A stretch of 64,000 nucleotides of DNA from Diphasiastrum complanatum (lineage: Eukaryota; Streptophyta; Lycopodiopsida; Lycopodiales; Lycopodiaceae). The stretch spans positions 69,297,349-69,361,348 of the forward strand of contig CM055099.1 in assembly GCA_029204225.1 (NCBI GenBank), in the 5' to 3' direction. The position numbers and the translations under genes are program-made. The notes below the pieces were generated by a model. The model saw only the letters and a list, made by a program, of their open reading frames with translations. It was not told the DNA's origin and did no database searches. The stretch's first letter is position 1; every line of letters begins with the position of its first letter. Shown here piece by piece: positions 46,027 through 57,779 of this stretch.

Positions 46027-46606
46027 ATATCCAATTGCAATAGATCCCATCAAAAAAGTGTTGCAAGAGATATGATGACCCGAATGCTTACCATCTTTGC
46101 CACAGGTGCAAAGGTCCAATCATAGTCAATTCCATACTCTTGTGCATATCCTTTTGGGACAAACCTTGTCTTATACTTGTCGATTGAACCATCTTGGTTT
46201 GTCTTCACTTTGAAGATCCACTTGTATCCAATAGCCTTCTTGTCCTTTAAAAGTTCCACCAATCTCCATTTGTCATTCTTCATAAAAGCTTGATACTCAA
46301 GATCCATTGTTTGGATCCACTCAAGAGCTTGATACTCAAGATCCATTCTTGGATCCACTCCTCTTTTTTTCTTGCTTCATCTACACATGTAGGGTCATCA
46401 AAAGAGGTTAAGAAAGCATAGTTTATACCATCAACAACTTGCTTACCTTTTTCATCATAAGTGAGTCTCAAAGGTTGTTGCCTTTGCCTTGATGTCCTCT
46501 TTAGCTTTTGATTTGAAGTAGGCTCTTCAACATCAACATCCATGTTAGCAGATTTTAGGGAATCCTTAGATGCTGAGCCAAGCTGAAGACATAGATTATC
46601 TCTCAC
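46027..46606 (-). pseudogene. RT N-terminal part of copia G
   Basis: Blocks MKNDKWRLVELLKDKKAIGY, KWIFKVKTNQDGSIDKYKTR, FVPKGYAQEYGIDYDWTFAP, VAKMVSIRVIISLATLF in minus orientation, up to the CACTA element. Upstream the linker between integrase and RT has a Glu/Lys-rich stretch. A local duplication (EWILSIKLL region, 46290-46350) repeats about 30 bp. Confidence 0.85.
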
Positions 46607-47760
46607 CCATGACCGAGGAAGTCTTAGAAGGAGGAGAGCAGAAGAAGCTAAGAGCCGAGTATGAGAGCCAATAAATTACTAGCTAGGATGACAGTGAATT
46701 ATCTATGTGAGCCTACATGGTGTATCCCAGAGAAGGAACGACCATGTAGGAGCTAGTAATATTTTCTAGGCATTGTAAATAAGCATAGACCCCCTTAAAT
46801 AATTTAGAGTGAGCCACCTTTTGATGGTGACCTCTAGTGGAAGGGCAAATTCCACTTCTATTTTCCAAAGTAGTGGAATTGCCACTTGGGCTCCACATGG
46901 GCAGCCCTCTTGCTTATTTAAGGGCCCCCCTCTCTTGTGAGGGAGCTTTGAATGTATTGTCAAGTTCTCTTGAGTAAATAAAGAAGATCTTCCACAAGTT
47001 CTTGATGATCGTAAAGCTCCTTGTTCATGGCAATCTTCTTGAGTGAATTTTCTATGAGCATGTTTTGATTTTCCTTTGTGCTTGTGGATTAATTAGTTTT
47101 CTTGATTTTTAGTTGTGGATTAGATTTCATTTCTTGTTTGTAGATTAATGTAGGAATCAGCATTCAAGTAAACTAAATAGGCTGGATTTGTGGTGTAGAT
47201 CTTGCATATTCTCTTACATTCCAGTCCTTGATTATTCTTGGGCATTTCAAGTGCTGAGTAGTTTAATCTTGTCATTGTTTTGTTCCTTGATTGTAGTAGG
47301 TAGATTGTAGAATTGCTCCCTGATTCAGAACGCTGATCCATACTAACCTAGGACTGGTTGCATGGCTTGTATATGCATGTAGCTGAGTAACGTACCTGTT
47401 TCTCCCCACTGACAAGCTGGGAATAATCATTGTAATATGAGAAACACTTCTGCTTGCAATTATCCGTTCTAGCATTCTGTTTATAAGTGCCATATTAATG
47501 CCCAACCGTGTTTCAAGAAGAGCTATTTTTTAGCATTATTGGTGTGCTTGCATGGTAGAATGATTGCAAGTGATTTCAAGAGTTCAAAAGTGTTCAAAAT
47601 CTGAGTATCCGTGACAGGTTGAACAATATTACAACCCTGAGAATCTTTCTGCCTGATCTGGGCATGGTAATAAACAAGATAAACACTAAGACATGCCCAC
47701 TGTCCCTGTTGACAGGCAGAAAATAGATGTTGTAACAAGAAAGAAACAGTATCAGATTCT
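46607..47760. other. Unassigned insertion of about 1.1 kb in copia G
   Basis: Lies between the integrase-RT linker and the integrase of G, where no extra DNA is expected. There is no recognised coding sequence. It contains CTACATGGT/ACCATGTAG inverted words (46710-46760), TATTTAAGGGCC near 46915 and, at its right edge, the palindrome at 47753-47775. It may be a solo LTR or another transposon fragment. Borders are not proven. Confidence 0.45.
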
Positions 47761-48604
47761 ACAATGTAGAATCTGCCTACAATCCAAAGTATCTTCAATG
47801 TCATCAACATCAAGAATGTTAGATGCAACATCCACAACACAACTTGACGAAAGTTTTGGAAAGTTTTCCTCATAAAAAATGACACCTCTTCCAATGACCA
47901 CTTTCTTAGTTGCAGGGATAAAAACTTTGTAAGCTTTGCTCACCTCACTATAACCAACAAATATATCTTTTTTTGAAGATAGATCCTCCTTTGTCCTATC
48001 ATCAAGAGCAACGTTGATATAGCAAATGCATCCAAAAGTTTTGAAAAACTTGACACTCCGCCTCCTACCAAACAACATCTCAAAAGGGGTTTTTACAACT
48101 AGAACCACACTCGACCATCTATTGCATAGAAAACTAGCACACAAAAAAGCTTGATCCCAAAAGGATTTAGGAAGATTTGCACCTAACCTCATGGCTTTGG
48201 CAACTTAAGATTTTATCCTTCCTCTTGGCCACTCCATTTTGTTGTGGTGTCCTTGGGCTTGTGTACTCTCTCTTTATTCCATTTGCTTGACAAAATGCTT
48301 TGAACTTGGTAGAAATGTACTCACCACCATTATCACTCCTCAAGCACTTGATCTTTGTAGAAAATTGGACCTCCCTTGCAATCTAGAATTGACAAAGACA
48401 TCAAACAACTCATTTTTACTCTTTAGTAGATACACCCAACAAAATATACTAATATCATCAATAAAAGTCACATACATCTTAGCACCTTCATTGCCAATTG
48501 TAGTAACATCATGAATATCCAAATGCAAAAGTTGAAAAGGCTTACTTGATCTTGATGTAGATCTCTTGTAAGATAACCTATGTGACTTTGATAAAGCACG
48601 TCGC
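47761..48604 (-). pseudogene. Integrase of copia G
   Basis: Minus-strand blocks: MYVTFIDDIS and VYLLKSKNELFDVF (core region), MRLGANLPKSFWDQAFLCAS, TPFEMLFGRRRSVKFFKTFG, then KKDIFVGYSEVSKAYKVF. Upstream the zinc-finger side (KSHRLSYKRS) is cut at 48604 by LTR H. Frameshifts separate the blocks. Confidence 0.85.
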
Positions 48605-49428
48605 TGTTGGGGGTATTCCCAACAAAGTGTAAATAAATAAAATCGTCCAATAAAATGTGTTGCGAGGGCATGGCATCCTACGCGTATAAGCCCATGACCT
48701 AATGAGCAGGCAAGCCTAAGTGTAAATGAAATAAAATAGACTTGGGCCTTTGAATTAGAATAAAACTAGAGGCCCAAAGTCATTTTTAAACTTAGAGATT
48801 ACTTTTTAGAGTTGGGTCCAAATTGGGACTCACATGAATCTTGTGAATTTCAATGTACTTTTTGTGGACCCTTGGATCAAGTTGGGTCCAAGATGAATGG
48901 ATAGGATTAATGTGAATATTAGCCAATAGGATTGAGGGGCAAGGGCCTTCTCCATTTTATAAAAAGACACCATTTGTACACTATTTTCATGCTTAATAGA
49001 GAGGAGGAGACTCTATCATTTTGAGAGCTCAAGCATCATCATTTGCTAATCAATCTTGCTTATGCTATTGTTATGATTGCTTGCTATTTTAATTTTCCAT
49101 GTTTTTTGGTTTATGCTAGTTAAGGTTTTTCCATAAGCAATGACATTGAGCATTTGAGCTAACCTCCATCTCATCTCTCTCTCTCTCTCTTACTCTCTTC
49201 TCCTTCTTCTTCTTCTTCTATTCTATCCTCTCTCTTCACCCAAAATCATGATGAAGTTAGTTTAGGAAGAGTAGAGTTAGAGTGAGTAGTGTTAGTGGTG
49301 GTAGAGATAGGTGCAAAGTAGGAAACTAACTAAAATTAGCATCTATGCATAGTTGGAAACCTATCCAGTGATCTAACTCTTGTTGACAAGCGGGACGACT
49401 ATAATACGCAAGATCTTCGACTGTACAG
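48605..49428 (+). mobile_element. LTR of Tat/Athila-like gypsy element H (824 bp)
   Basis: TGTTGGGGGTATTCCCAAC at the start and CTGTACA at the end, followed by a Tat/Athila-type primer site. It is inserted in the integrase of G. It is related to LTR K at 16994-17668. No second H LTR is found, so the element is truncated on the right. Confidence 0.8.
48920..48965 (+). promoter_or_regulatory. CCAAT and TATA boxes in LTR H
   Basis: AGCCAATAGG near 48921 and TTATAAAAAG near 48957-48966, at the same spacing as in LTR K. Confidence 0.6.
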
Positions 49429-49429
49429 T

Positions 49430-49447
49430 GGCGCCGTTTCCGGGGAT
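49430..49447 (+). other. Primer binding site of element H
   Basis: TGGCGCCGTTTCCGGGGA is nearly the canonical site seen in Tat/Athila elements, one change from TGGCGCCGTTGCCGGGGA. It is better preserved than the K site. Confidence 0.85.
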
Positions 49448-50473
49448 AGGTTTCTACTAACTAGTTTAGTTGCATTTTAGCTACTTTCCTACTTTTTAGA
49501 GTAGTTTTAGGTAGATTTTTGGGAGTTTAGAGTTAGTTTTCTAGTTTTTTTTGTGTTTGGACTGTTCACAGCTAGCGGAGGAGGTGTGAGAGGGTAGAGG
49601 AGGCCCTGAACAACCTCTAAGGGCTTGAAACCCAAACCAAGCAGCCAAAAAATCCAAAAAAAACACGCCAATCTACATTTTGGAGGGAAAAAGAGCCTAA
49701 AATCTCATCAGATTTTAATATCTCCAAAACCAATGAGAATTAACCCTTGCATGACTGGCAGTAGCTCCAGGGTACTGTCCCAGACCTGCATAGAAGCCTG
49801 CAAGAGTTAGTTCCAAGTAGATTGTAAAAATCTGAGGAAAAAATCCAAAAAAATTCAAATCTTCATAAGAACTCTCGCAGACACCTCTGAAGTTCCATCT
49901 CAGTGAGACCAGGACACAGAGAAGCTTGCGAGAGTTAGTTTGATGTCTAAGTGCCTATGCGAGAGTTCTCAGTGAAAAAAAGATGGGAAAGTACCAATGA
50001 ACCCTCACAGACACCAAAATTTTCAGTTCCAGTGGGCAAGAACTCTCGTAGAGGATTCTGAAGTTCCATTTCAGTGAGACAAGGACACAGAAGAGCTTGC
50101 GAGAGTTAGTTTGATACCAGTGAGTAGAAAATTGGGTTTAAGTGCAAAAAAATCACTAAGAAGTGAAGATCCAGCAAATCCTTCCAGTAAGAACTCTCGT
50201 AGACCCTCTCAATCAATTTAGAATGTTAATTTCCATCAATGATGAAGCCTACGAGAGTTAGTTTGAGATTTGGTGAAGATCAAGCCAAAAAAGTGGTTTT
50301 GAACCCTCGTAGACAGTGAAATTTTGACTTCTTGCGAGAGTTAACTCTCGTAGAGAATTCTATAGTGAGATCTGACCCAGATCTAGCTACAATGAGACTT
50401 GCGAGAGTTAATTCCCAAAGATCTGAGAGATATCATGTTTTTGATATGCAAAAACAGCTAAGGAATCCAAGAG
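49448..50473 (+). repeat. Leader of H with an array of inverted-arm repeats
   Basis: From about 49780 to 50410 the words AACTCTCG-AGA and GCGAGAGTTAGTTTGA alternate, at least four times (AACTCTCG at 49870, 50041, 50192, 50343; CGAGAGTT at 49929, 50100, 50252, 50335, 50401). Each pair can form a stem around a 45-60 nt loop. At 50335-50350 the arms meet as a perfect 16-bp palindrome. There is no convincing coding frame. Confidence 0.8.
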
Positions 50474-51642
50474 TGTTGGGAGAGAGAATAAATGACGAAC
50501 ACGAACGAGAAACGAACTCGAACAAGAAATGAACAAGAAAATATTTGTGCGCAGTGGAATGAGTTAAATGTCTCTCTCCATAAGCATGACTACGCCTATC
50601 AGAATGAACAAAACTTTAGTGATAGAAATCATAGTCATTCCAGATTACGTAGCCAAATGTTTAAATGGATGAAGTGCTAGATGAATAATTTGTCGCGAAT
50701 AGCAAGACAAATTATCTGTCACGAATGATTTGCGAAGAGCTAGACAGTGCTTGACTGATAATTAGTCGCGAATTATTTGCGAAAGACAAGACTAAAAATG
50801 AATTGTCTATTACCAGAAACAACAACTAGAAACATCAGACAAAATGAATAATATGTCAAAAATGGTGAGCTCCTGCAACTTTGTCGCAGTACGAACAAGA
50901 GAACGATTTGCGATAGTCAATGTGTCTTTGACTTGAAGCATGAATGATTTGCAAATCAATCGCGAATCGCAAACACACCTCTAGGACCGCAAACCACAAA
51001 AGGGACGCGAAATGAAAACTACGAAAAGAAATGAAAAGAACGAAAGCAAACAGGAGATTACGAAACAAACGAAGAAAAATCTTTTGCGCTGTCAGTTGGC
51101 AGCTCAACGGGCTTCACGCCCAGCTAAAATGAGTAGCAATGACAGAGACTAACTAACTAGTTGATTAGCGTTAACTAGTCATGTGATTCAACGTTTAGCT
51201 AACTTGTAAACTCCACATAGTCGAGGTATAGACGATCCTCTCTGGATCGTAATAAAAAGAGGTGAATACAAAGATCTGTAAGAGACATAGAGAGATGTAG
51301 CGAATAGAGTAATAAAGTAAAGACACCATAGCTGTGCATGAAAGTCTGCCAACGAACAGAACACAACGAAAGAGTAGAATGTCATTCCGCCAACGAGCGA
51401 GACACTGACGAATTCACTCTAAACTAAAATTGATAATACAATCACTCTATTTTCGTACGTTTCATCTTGTGCTGTGTATCATGATTGCTAGAATAGAATG
51501 TGTCATGTGATGCATAATCGAGTGTCTGGGATCCTGTAAGGGCTTCCGCACGAAAAGATAATTTGAAGACAGAAAATTGTTCGCGATAAAGAAGATGAAG
51601 AGGACGAATACGAATCAGTTACACACACACGCTTCTGCGACA
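50474..51642 (+). mobile_element. 5' LTR of copia element I (1169 bp)
   Basis: Starts TGTTGGGAGAGAG inside the H leader and ends GCGACA before the primer site. It is rich in ACGAACGA and TTTGCGAA words. The right partner LTR is absent. Confidence 0.8.
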
Positions 51643-51655
51643 TGGTATCAGAGCC
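51643..51655 (+). other. Primer binding site of element I
   Basis: TGGTATCAGAGCC, an exact match to the initiator-Met site. Confidence 0.9.
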
Positions 51656-51707
51656 AACATGTTGTCACTACTAATATCCCAGCAGTGATTCTTCCAGACA
51701 ATATAAT

Positions 51708-52348
51708 ATGGCTATGACAATCCAAACCAGAGTAGAAATCAGTCTCGGTGGTGCAAATTACAGAATCTGGAAATTCAAAATCACAACACTCCTGAAGGGC
51801 GAAGGCATCTGGTCGATGATCGAGCTCTCAGAGGTGCTCTAGAGGGAGACCTGAGGAGAGCTTAATGGACCATAAAGGATGAGCGCGCAATGACGATCAT
51901 CGTTTCGTCCATAAATGAAGAACTACTCATGCAGATTGAAGACTGCGAAAACAACCATGCAGCATGGGAAAGATTAAAGCAGAAGTATGAAGTGAGGACT
52001 GCAGCTTTAGTCACGCACCTTCACAATCAGCTGCAATCAATACGGTGGGATGATAACCAGTTGGATCAGCACGTTGAGAAAATCAGAACGATCTTCGCTC
52101 AACTCGCTGCATTGGGACAAGAGCACCAGGTCCCAGCACCACAGCAGCTGATCTACTTCATGAAATCTCTACTAACGTCCAATCAGCTGCTGAGAATGCT
52201 CATACTGAGTCTACCAGATATGACATTCGACAAAGTAGTCAGTCTTGTTGCTGATGAGAGACTAATGAGAGACGAAGGAGAGAGAAGCAGTGATCAAGAG
52301 AAGGCCCTCTTCACGAAAGGAAAGAAGAAGAACAAAAACAAACCATGA
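51708..52348 (+). pseudogene. Gag of copia element I
   Basis: ATG 51708 opens with ISLGGANYRIWKFKITTLLK, a copia gag start, and meets a stop near 51840. In the same region a long frame to 52348 carries CENNHAAWERLKQKYEVRT, LVTHLHNQLQSIRWDD, KIRTIFAQLAALGQ and the Lys-rich end KGKKKNKNK. Best-preserved gag in the window; it has a frame break and two stops. Confidence 0.9.
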
Positions 52349-53326
52349 TTCGAGAAGACGAAGTCTTTGAATCAACAATCTTCTCCCTGCAATCACTGCC
52401 ACAAACCAAGCCATACGGCCATCAAATGTTGGTTCAATCCAGCAATACCTTGCATACACTGCAAGAAGAAAGGGCATTTTGCATACGACTACAGATTCAA
52501 CCCAAAAAGAAAATACAAAGCTGAAAAGACAAACGTTGCAGAATCATCTAAAGATGCAGAAAGAGGTGACGAAGCTTTCACGATACTCGACGAAGCTTCA
52601 ACAAGCTACTCTGAACATGACTACGATGTGGTCATCGATTCAGGAGCAACATCTCACATAACCTGCAACAATAAAATCTTGATCAACTTTCGCTAACTCG
52701 AAAATGACAAAGCAGTGATTCTAGGCGATGGAAGCAGACACGATGTCAAGGGCATCTACTCTCTACAGCTATGAACATTGTCAGGCCAAGCAGAGCTGCC
52801 AGGAGCGCTCTATGTGCCCTCACTTAGAAAAGATCTGCTATCTGTTTTCAAGATGGCAGATCTAGGCATTTGAGTTTTGTTCGACGGCAACACTTGCCAT
52901 ATGATCGAGAAGACGACAAACAAGTTGTTGATGGTCGGATGTAGAGAAGGAAACCTCTAGCAGGCCAAAATAATCAGCAACTCTAATAGCATATTAAATG
53001 CTTCAGAAAACGAAGATCAGCTCTGGCATAGGATAATGTATCATCTGAACATGCGGAGCCTGTACGACATGAGCACAAAGGACATTGTCACATGTCTCAA
53101 AATATCAAGGCCCGAGGCTGAGTTTTGCGAAGCTTGTCAGAAAGACAAGCAACATCGGAATCCATTTACACACGAAGGAAGAAGAGCCAAGAAAGTTCTT
53201 GAGCTTGTCCACTCTGATGTGTGTGGACCGATGAAAACTGATTTGCTCTCAGCTTCGAGATATTTTCTAACGTTCATAGATTATTATAGCCGAATGACCA
53301 CGATCTACTACTTGAAGAAGCAATGA
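52349..53326 (+). pseudogene. Zinc knuckle, protease and integrase N-terminus of copia I
   Basis: CIHCKKKGHFAYDY (last Cys replaced by Tyr), an upstream CNHCHKPSHTAIKC knuckle that is intact, VVIDSGATSHITCN with an intact DSG protease site, LYVPSLRKDLLSVFKMADLG, then HLNMRSL and CEACQKDKQHRNPF (integrase zinc-binding region) and SDVCGPMKTDLLSASRYFL with FIDYYSRMTTIYYLKK. Several stops. It ends abruptly near 53322 where the G leader begins, with the rest of integrase, RT and RNase H missing. Confidence 0.9.
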
Positions 53327-53850
53327 TAAATCACAAAGATTTGGAAACAATCTAGCCTCTCATTTTCTCTCTTCTAGCAAATCCTAGCACATAGAATGTT
53401 GATTTCTTGATCACAATAGATCTAAACACAATACGATGAACTTTTGCCAACACCTAAGATTGAAACACACTCTTGAAAAATTCCATCAACTTTAAATCAA
53501 GAGAACCTATCAAATTTACGGTTCTTCCAAAAATGCTAAATATTCATTCAATCAAGCAAAAACTATATGCAAAAGCTAGAATCTTGATACATCATCTTGC
53601 AGGATATAACATCCACTACCATGAGCAATTTTTGTCTCCACATTCCAATAAGTGGTTTCAAAAATCGGTCTACTCCAAGTTATTTGACCCAAATTGATGC
53701 TAGGATCACAAAGATCCATTTTCTATACTTGAAAATACATGATTTGAGCTAGAAACACCTCCAAATCCACATAGAATTTATGGTGCCCTCAAATCTACCT
53801 CTAGATTTGGAAAATACTCCAACTTTGACTTGCAACCTGCTCTGATAACA
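53323..53850 (-). mobile_element. Leader and primer binding site of copia G
   Basis: The minus strand reads TGTTATCAGAGCAGG (53850-53836) directly after the G LTR, a primer site variant. The leader to the left matches element J at 16745-16960. G's gag and protease, expected further left, are missing at the junction with element I. Confidence 0.8.
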
Positions 53851-54485
53851 TGTGAAAAAAATAGATTAGAACATACTTGATGGATCTCTAAGATCTTTAC
53901 CAAATTTGGATGCACATTTAGAATTAGCTACAAGATAGAAATCATCTCTCTACACATGATAGAATTGCATAATCACTAAGATATGATCATAAGCACTTAA
54001 ATTTATTAAGGTACTATTCCTGTTAGTACAACAACAACAACCTATTGTCCTTCACATGTGTGGATTCAAGATCAACAACAAAAATGACATTCTACACAAT
54101 AGAAATCAAGATATCTTGAGAAATACACATGAGATGGACATAGAATCAAAAGAGATGAATTGTCCACATAAAATGAGAACAGAAAGATAATTTTTCCATG
54201 TTGGTACTACTATTTATAGCTGCTAAATTTTCATTTGCCAATTGTCCTAAACTTGTCCTAAATGGTAACTTCTTGGTACTTCATCAAAAAAAAATTCTAG
54301 TCTAGATGCAATGTATGAATTCTAGCCAATTAGAATGGGTCCAAATCTGACCTCATCCATTTATCAACTAGTACAAACACTATTTAGGCCTTTATTGACA
54401 AATTTAAATCTATCTCTAAGTTGAAATTTCATGTTGGCCTCAAAATTGCCAAAATAGATCAACTAAACTAGTTGAATTTTTCACA
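53851..54485 (-). mobile_element. 5' LTR of G (635 bp)
   Basis: Ends TGTGAAAA...TTTTTCACA; partner of 42002-42492. The extra 130 bp includes ACAACAACAACAACC near 54030. Confidence 0.85.
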
Positions 54486-54490
54486 TCATG

Positions 54491-55500
54491 TACCTGACTT
54501 ATCTACGAATTTGCTCTTTGTAAGTAGAATGACAGATCTAGGACATAAAGTAAAATTTGAATAAGATCAATATAAATCTATCGATAGGACAAACAAGATC
54601 CTAGCACCTGGAAAGAAGCACAGATACTTTTCTAAGTTAAGTCATTGTTGTTTTGCTACCAATCACGCTCTGAATTCTACTATTCATATCAATAAAAGTT
54701 TACTTTGGGGTTATAGACTTGCTCATTTGAATTAAGCTTATGTATCATACATGTCTAAATAGTGTATTGTTCTTGATCTCAACTATCTAGATAAGAAAGT
54801 CGAATTACTTGTCTGCCAAGATTGTATTGTTGGAAAGCAGGCTAGGAAATCTGTTAGATCAAATCATCAACATGTTGTTAAGGAGATGTTAGATATTGTA
54901 CATACAGACATATGTGACCAATTCAAAGATGCCAAATATTTCATTATTTTTATTGACAAATACTCTAGAAGAACAATAGTGTACTTTGTCAAGCACAAAT
55001 CAGAGGCATTCAACTTCAAGGTGTTCAAGGAGCATGAGAAAGAGACTAGTAAGAAGATCAAAGCCTTGATGTTAGATAAAGGTGTAGAATATGTCTCGAT
55101 CGAATTCAAGGACTATTGACTCAACTAAGACATCAAACAATAGTTCATCATTCCTTATTCGCCTCAGTCAAATGGGCTATTCGAGAGAAAGAATTCTACT
55201 CTATCAGCCAAGTGTATGCTTTCTCATGCATCACTACCCAAATGCTTCCGCGGGCTGAAGTTACATCCCAAACTGATGTTCGTCGACTAAGGCTCTGTCA
55301 AGTAAGGCACCATATGAAATCTGAACAGGGCCCAAATGTGAGCATTCGGTTATATTGTATGTGCAGATTCTGAAAGAGACAAGGAAAAAATTGAATTTCC
55401 TCACAAATTTATCCTTATCGGTTTTTCTTATTTTGACAATACCTACAAGTTGTACGATCACGATACCCAACAGATAGTGTTTAGCAGGGAGATTGTTTTT
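54491..55500 (+). pseudogene. Pre-integrase and integrase of copia A
   Basis: Continues A's protease end with VPDLSTNLLFVSRMTDLG, LLWGYRLAHLN, CQDCIVGKQARKS (zinc-binding), MLDIVHTDICDQF, FIIFIDKYSRRTIVYFV, and later YKLYDHDTQQIVFSREIVF. Stops and small indels are common, mainly after 55110. Confidence 0.9.
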
Positions 55501-55859
55501 ATCAAGGATTAGTTTGTCAATTTCAAAAGCAAGGATAAAGTTCCATCAACCCCTACCATCGACACAACTATTTGAGCCTCCGGTTCAAGAATGTCGATAG
55601 TCGAACAACGATTCGACAACAAGTCTGAAGAAGATGTTCCTGCTACCCAGGGGCAACAAAACCAATGACCATATCATTAGTTGACAGCACCTCCACAAAG
55701 ATCGACCAAAGTGTGCACACAGCCCATGAGGTACATTCATGAGTCTGCTTGCTATGTCATCCAGGAATCGACTATAATCGAAGAGGCACTTAGCCAACCA
55801 TACTCAGATCTCTGGAAAGAAGTGGTGGACAGAGACCATGCCTCTCTAATCAAGAACTA

Positions 55860-57270
55860 GACATGGTCACTTGACGAATTACCTGTCAGTAGCAACCTTA
55901 TCGATTACAAATGGGTCTTTAAGATCAACTGCAAAGCTGAGAGGAGTATTGATCGAAGAAAGGTTTGACTAGTGACACGAGGATTTTCTTAGATCTCGAA
56001 TATCGACTACAACGAGACTTTCAATCTGGTAGTCAAGAATTAATCGATCTAAATACTCCTATCGTATGCTATTGCAACCGACCTCAAAGTACATCAACTC
56101 GATGTACAAACAACCTATCTGAACGGAGTTATTAAAGATGATATCTATATGGTGCAGCAACCCGAGGGATACGTTTATGGCTTGAAACAATCAGCAAGGG
56201 CTTGGTTTTAGAAGAACAACACATTCTTCATTCATCATGACTACAAACCAAGCACTGCCGATTTGAATGTTTATGTCAAGTCAGTGCAGAATTCCTTATA
56301 TGTCGATGACACAGTACTATTTAGCAATAGTATCGACCTTGTAAATGATGATAAGTAGATGCTAACTTTTGAATTCAACATGACCGATCTAGACGAAGCT
56401 CACTATTGTCTAGATATTCAAATCCATAGAGACATAGCGAGACGATTGACTTACATTACTCAACAAAGATTTTTTCATAATATCCTTATCAAATATAATA
56501 TGATTAATTGTAAGGAAGCTCACTCAACAATGGATCCAGGCTTGCGATTGTCGAAGGACCAATGTCCTCAAACAAAGCAGAAAAATTAGCAAATGGGGGA
56601 GTATCCTTATCAGTCGATACTTGGATTTCTCATGTATGTAATGGTTTGTACCAGACCTAATATTTCTTTCGCAGTTGGGTCACTAAGCCAATTCATGACA
56701 AATCTTGGCAAAATCCATTGGAAGGCACTAATTCGAGCCATGAGATACATTAGAGCTACAATGGACCTATACATCTGCTATGGAGAAGTCAACAACAATC
56801 TCCATCAATTTAGGTGATATACAGATGCAAGCTGGAGAGGAGATGTAGATACTCATAAATCCACATCTTGATTTACGTTCTTCTTCAATGGTGGTCCTAT
56901 CTTCTGGAACAACCATAAGCAAACCTCTATCACTCTCTCTTCAATAGAAACGCAATATATCACTATTTCACAAGCTTTTAAAGAGGTAGTTTGGTTGAGA
57001 AATTTACTATTAGTATGAATAAGTACACTCCGACAAATGTATTATGTGATAATCAGAGTTCCATTGCTTTATCAGCCAATTCTAGATTCCATTATAGGAG
57101 TAAGCACATCGCAATCCGATATTACTATGTGAGGAGTACGATTCTCGACACAAAGCTAATTAGCTTAATGTATTGTCGGACGCAGGAGATGATGATAGAT
57201 GTTTTTAAAAAGACACTAAGCATTAGTACACACAACAAATTTTGTGAATCGTTAAGTCTAAGGATCCAAT
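55860..57270 (+). pseudogene. RT and RNase H of copia A
   Basis: LDVQTTYLNGVIKDDIYMVQ, then QPEGYVYGLKQSARAWF, NSLYVDDTVLFSN with an intact YVDD, FNMTDLDEAHYCLDIQI, LGFLMYVMVCTRPNISFAVG, MRYIRATMDLYI, DASWRGDVDTHKSTS, ITLSSIETQYITISQAFKE, LCDNQSSIALSANSRFHYRS. Multiple stops and frame changes. 3' LTR sequence follows. Confidence 0.9.
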
Positions 57271-57304
57271 TTATGTTGTTGCATATTTACTCTCATTGTC
57301 GCAC

Positions 57305-57770
57305 AGTCTGCAGAAATACACAAGATTTTAAAGACATGTATCTACTTGACAGTCAAAGTATCGAGTCAAACTGTTGAGGGTGAAAAGAGTCAAATCCTCG
57401 ACTTTGACTTGACTTGACTAATTTCTGAGTTCAACTGCTGACATGGCACCAGTTAAATTGGAACTAGTCACCTATACTAGTCACTTCCGCTATTGTGCAA
57501 CTAACTGGACAATGATTGCAGCTAAGTCACGATTTGTCTAGATAGCTGTATCCATGACTGCCGCCTACAAGGCCATTGACATCCATGCATGCTAACCACC
57601 TAAACAGTGGCATCCACTACTTTAGCCAAGATCTACATCGGACAACTCAACGTCTCTATGTCATTCTGTATATATATTTGCACAAATGTACATTAGAGGA
57701 TGATGATGTTGATAATGTTAATCATATTATTCATTCATAAAATAACACAGTAGATGCATTCCAACTTAAA
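57305..57770 (+). mobile_element. 3' LTR of copia A, truncated
   Basis: Matches the two parts of the 39711-41340 LTR without the 0.7-kb insertion. Homology fades near 57755-57770, where sequence of element D begins. Confidence 0.75.
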
Positions 57771-57779
57771 CAATATTCT

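Larger units (their letters stand above)
42002..54485 (-). mobile_element. Copia element G, nested in A, with its own insertions
   Basis: Bounded by LTRs with TGTGAAAA/TTTTCACA ends and a perfect 5-bp target duplication TCATG (41997-42001 and 54486-54490). The gag/protease sense of A stops at the left side and continues in the right sense at the other. Internally it carries RNase H, RT, integrase and leader in minus orientation. It is interrupted by a CACTA element, an unassigned 1.1-kb piece and the H/I composite. Confidence 0.92.

Noticed and set aside
49780-50410. CRISPR-like array
   Set aside because: Repeats are degenerate, spacers are related to each other, the context is a plant LTR element leader, and no cas genes exist.
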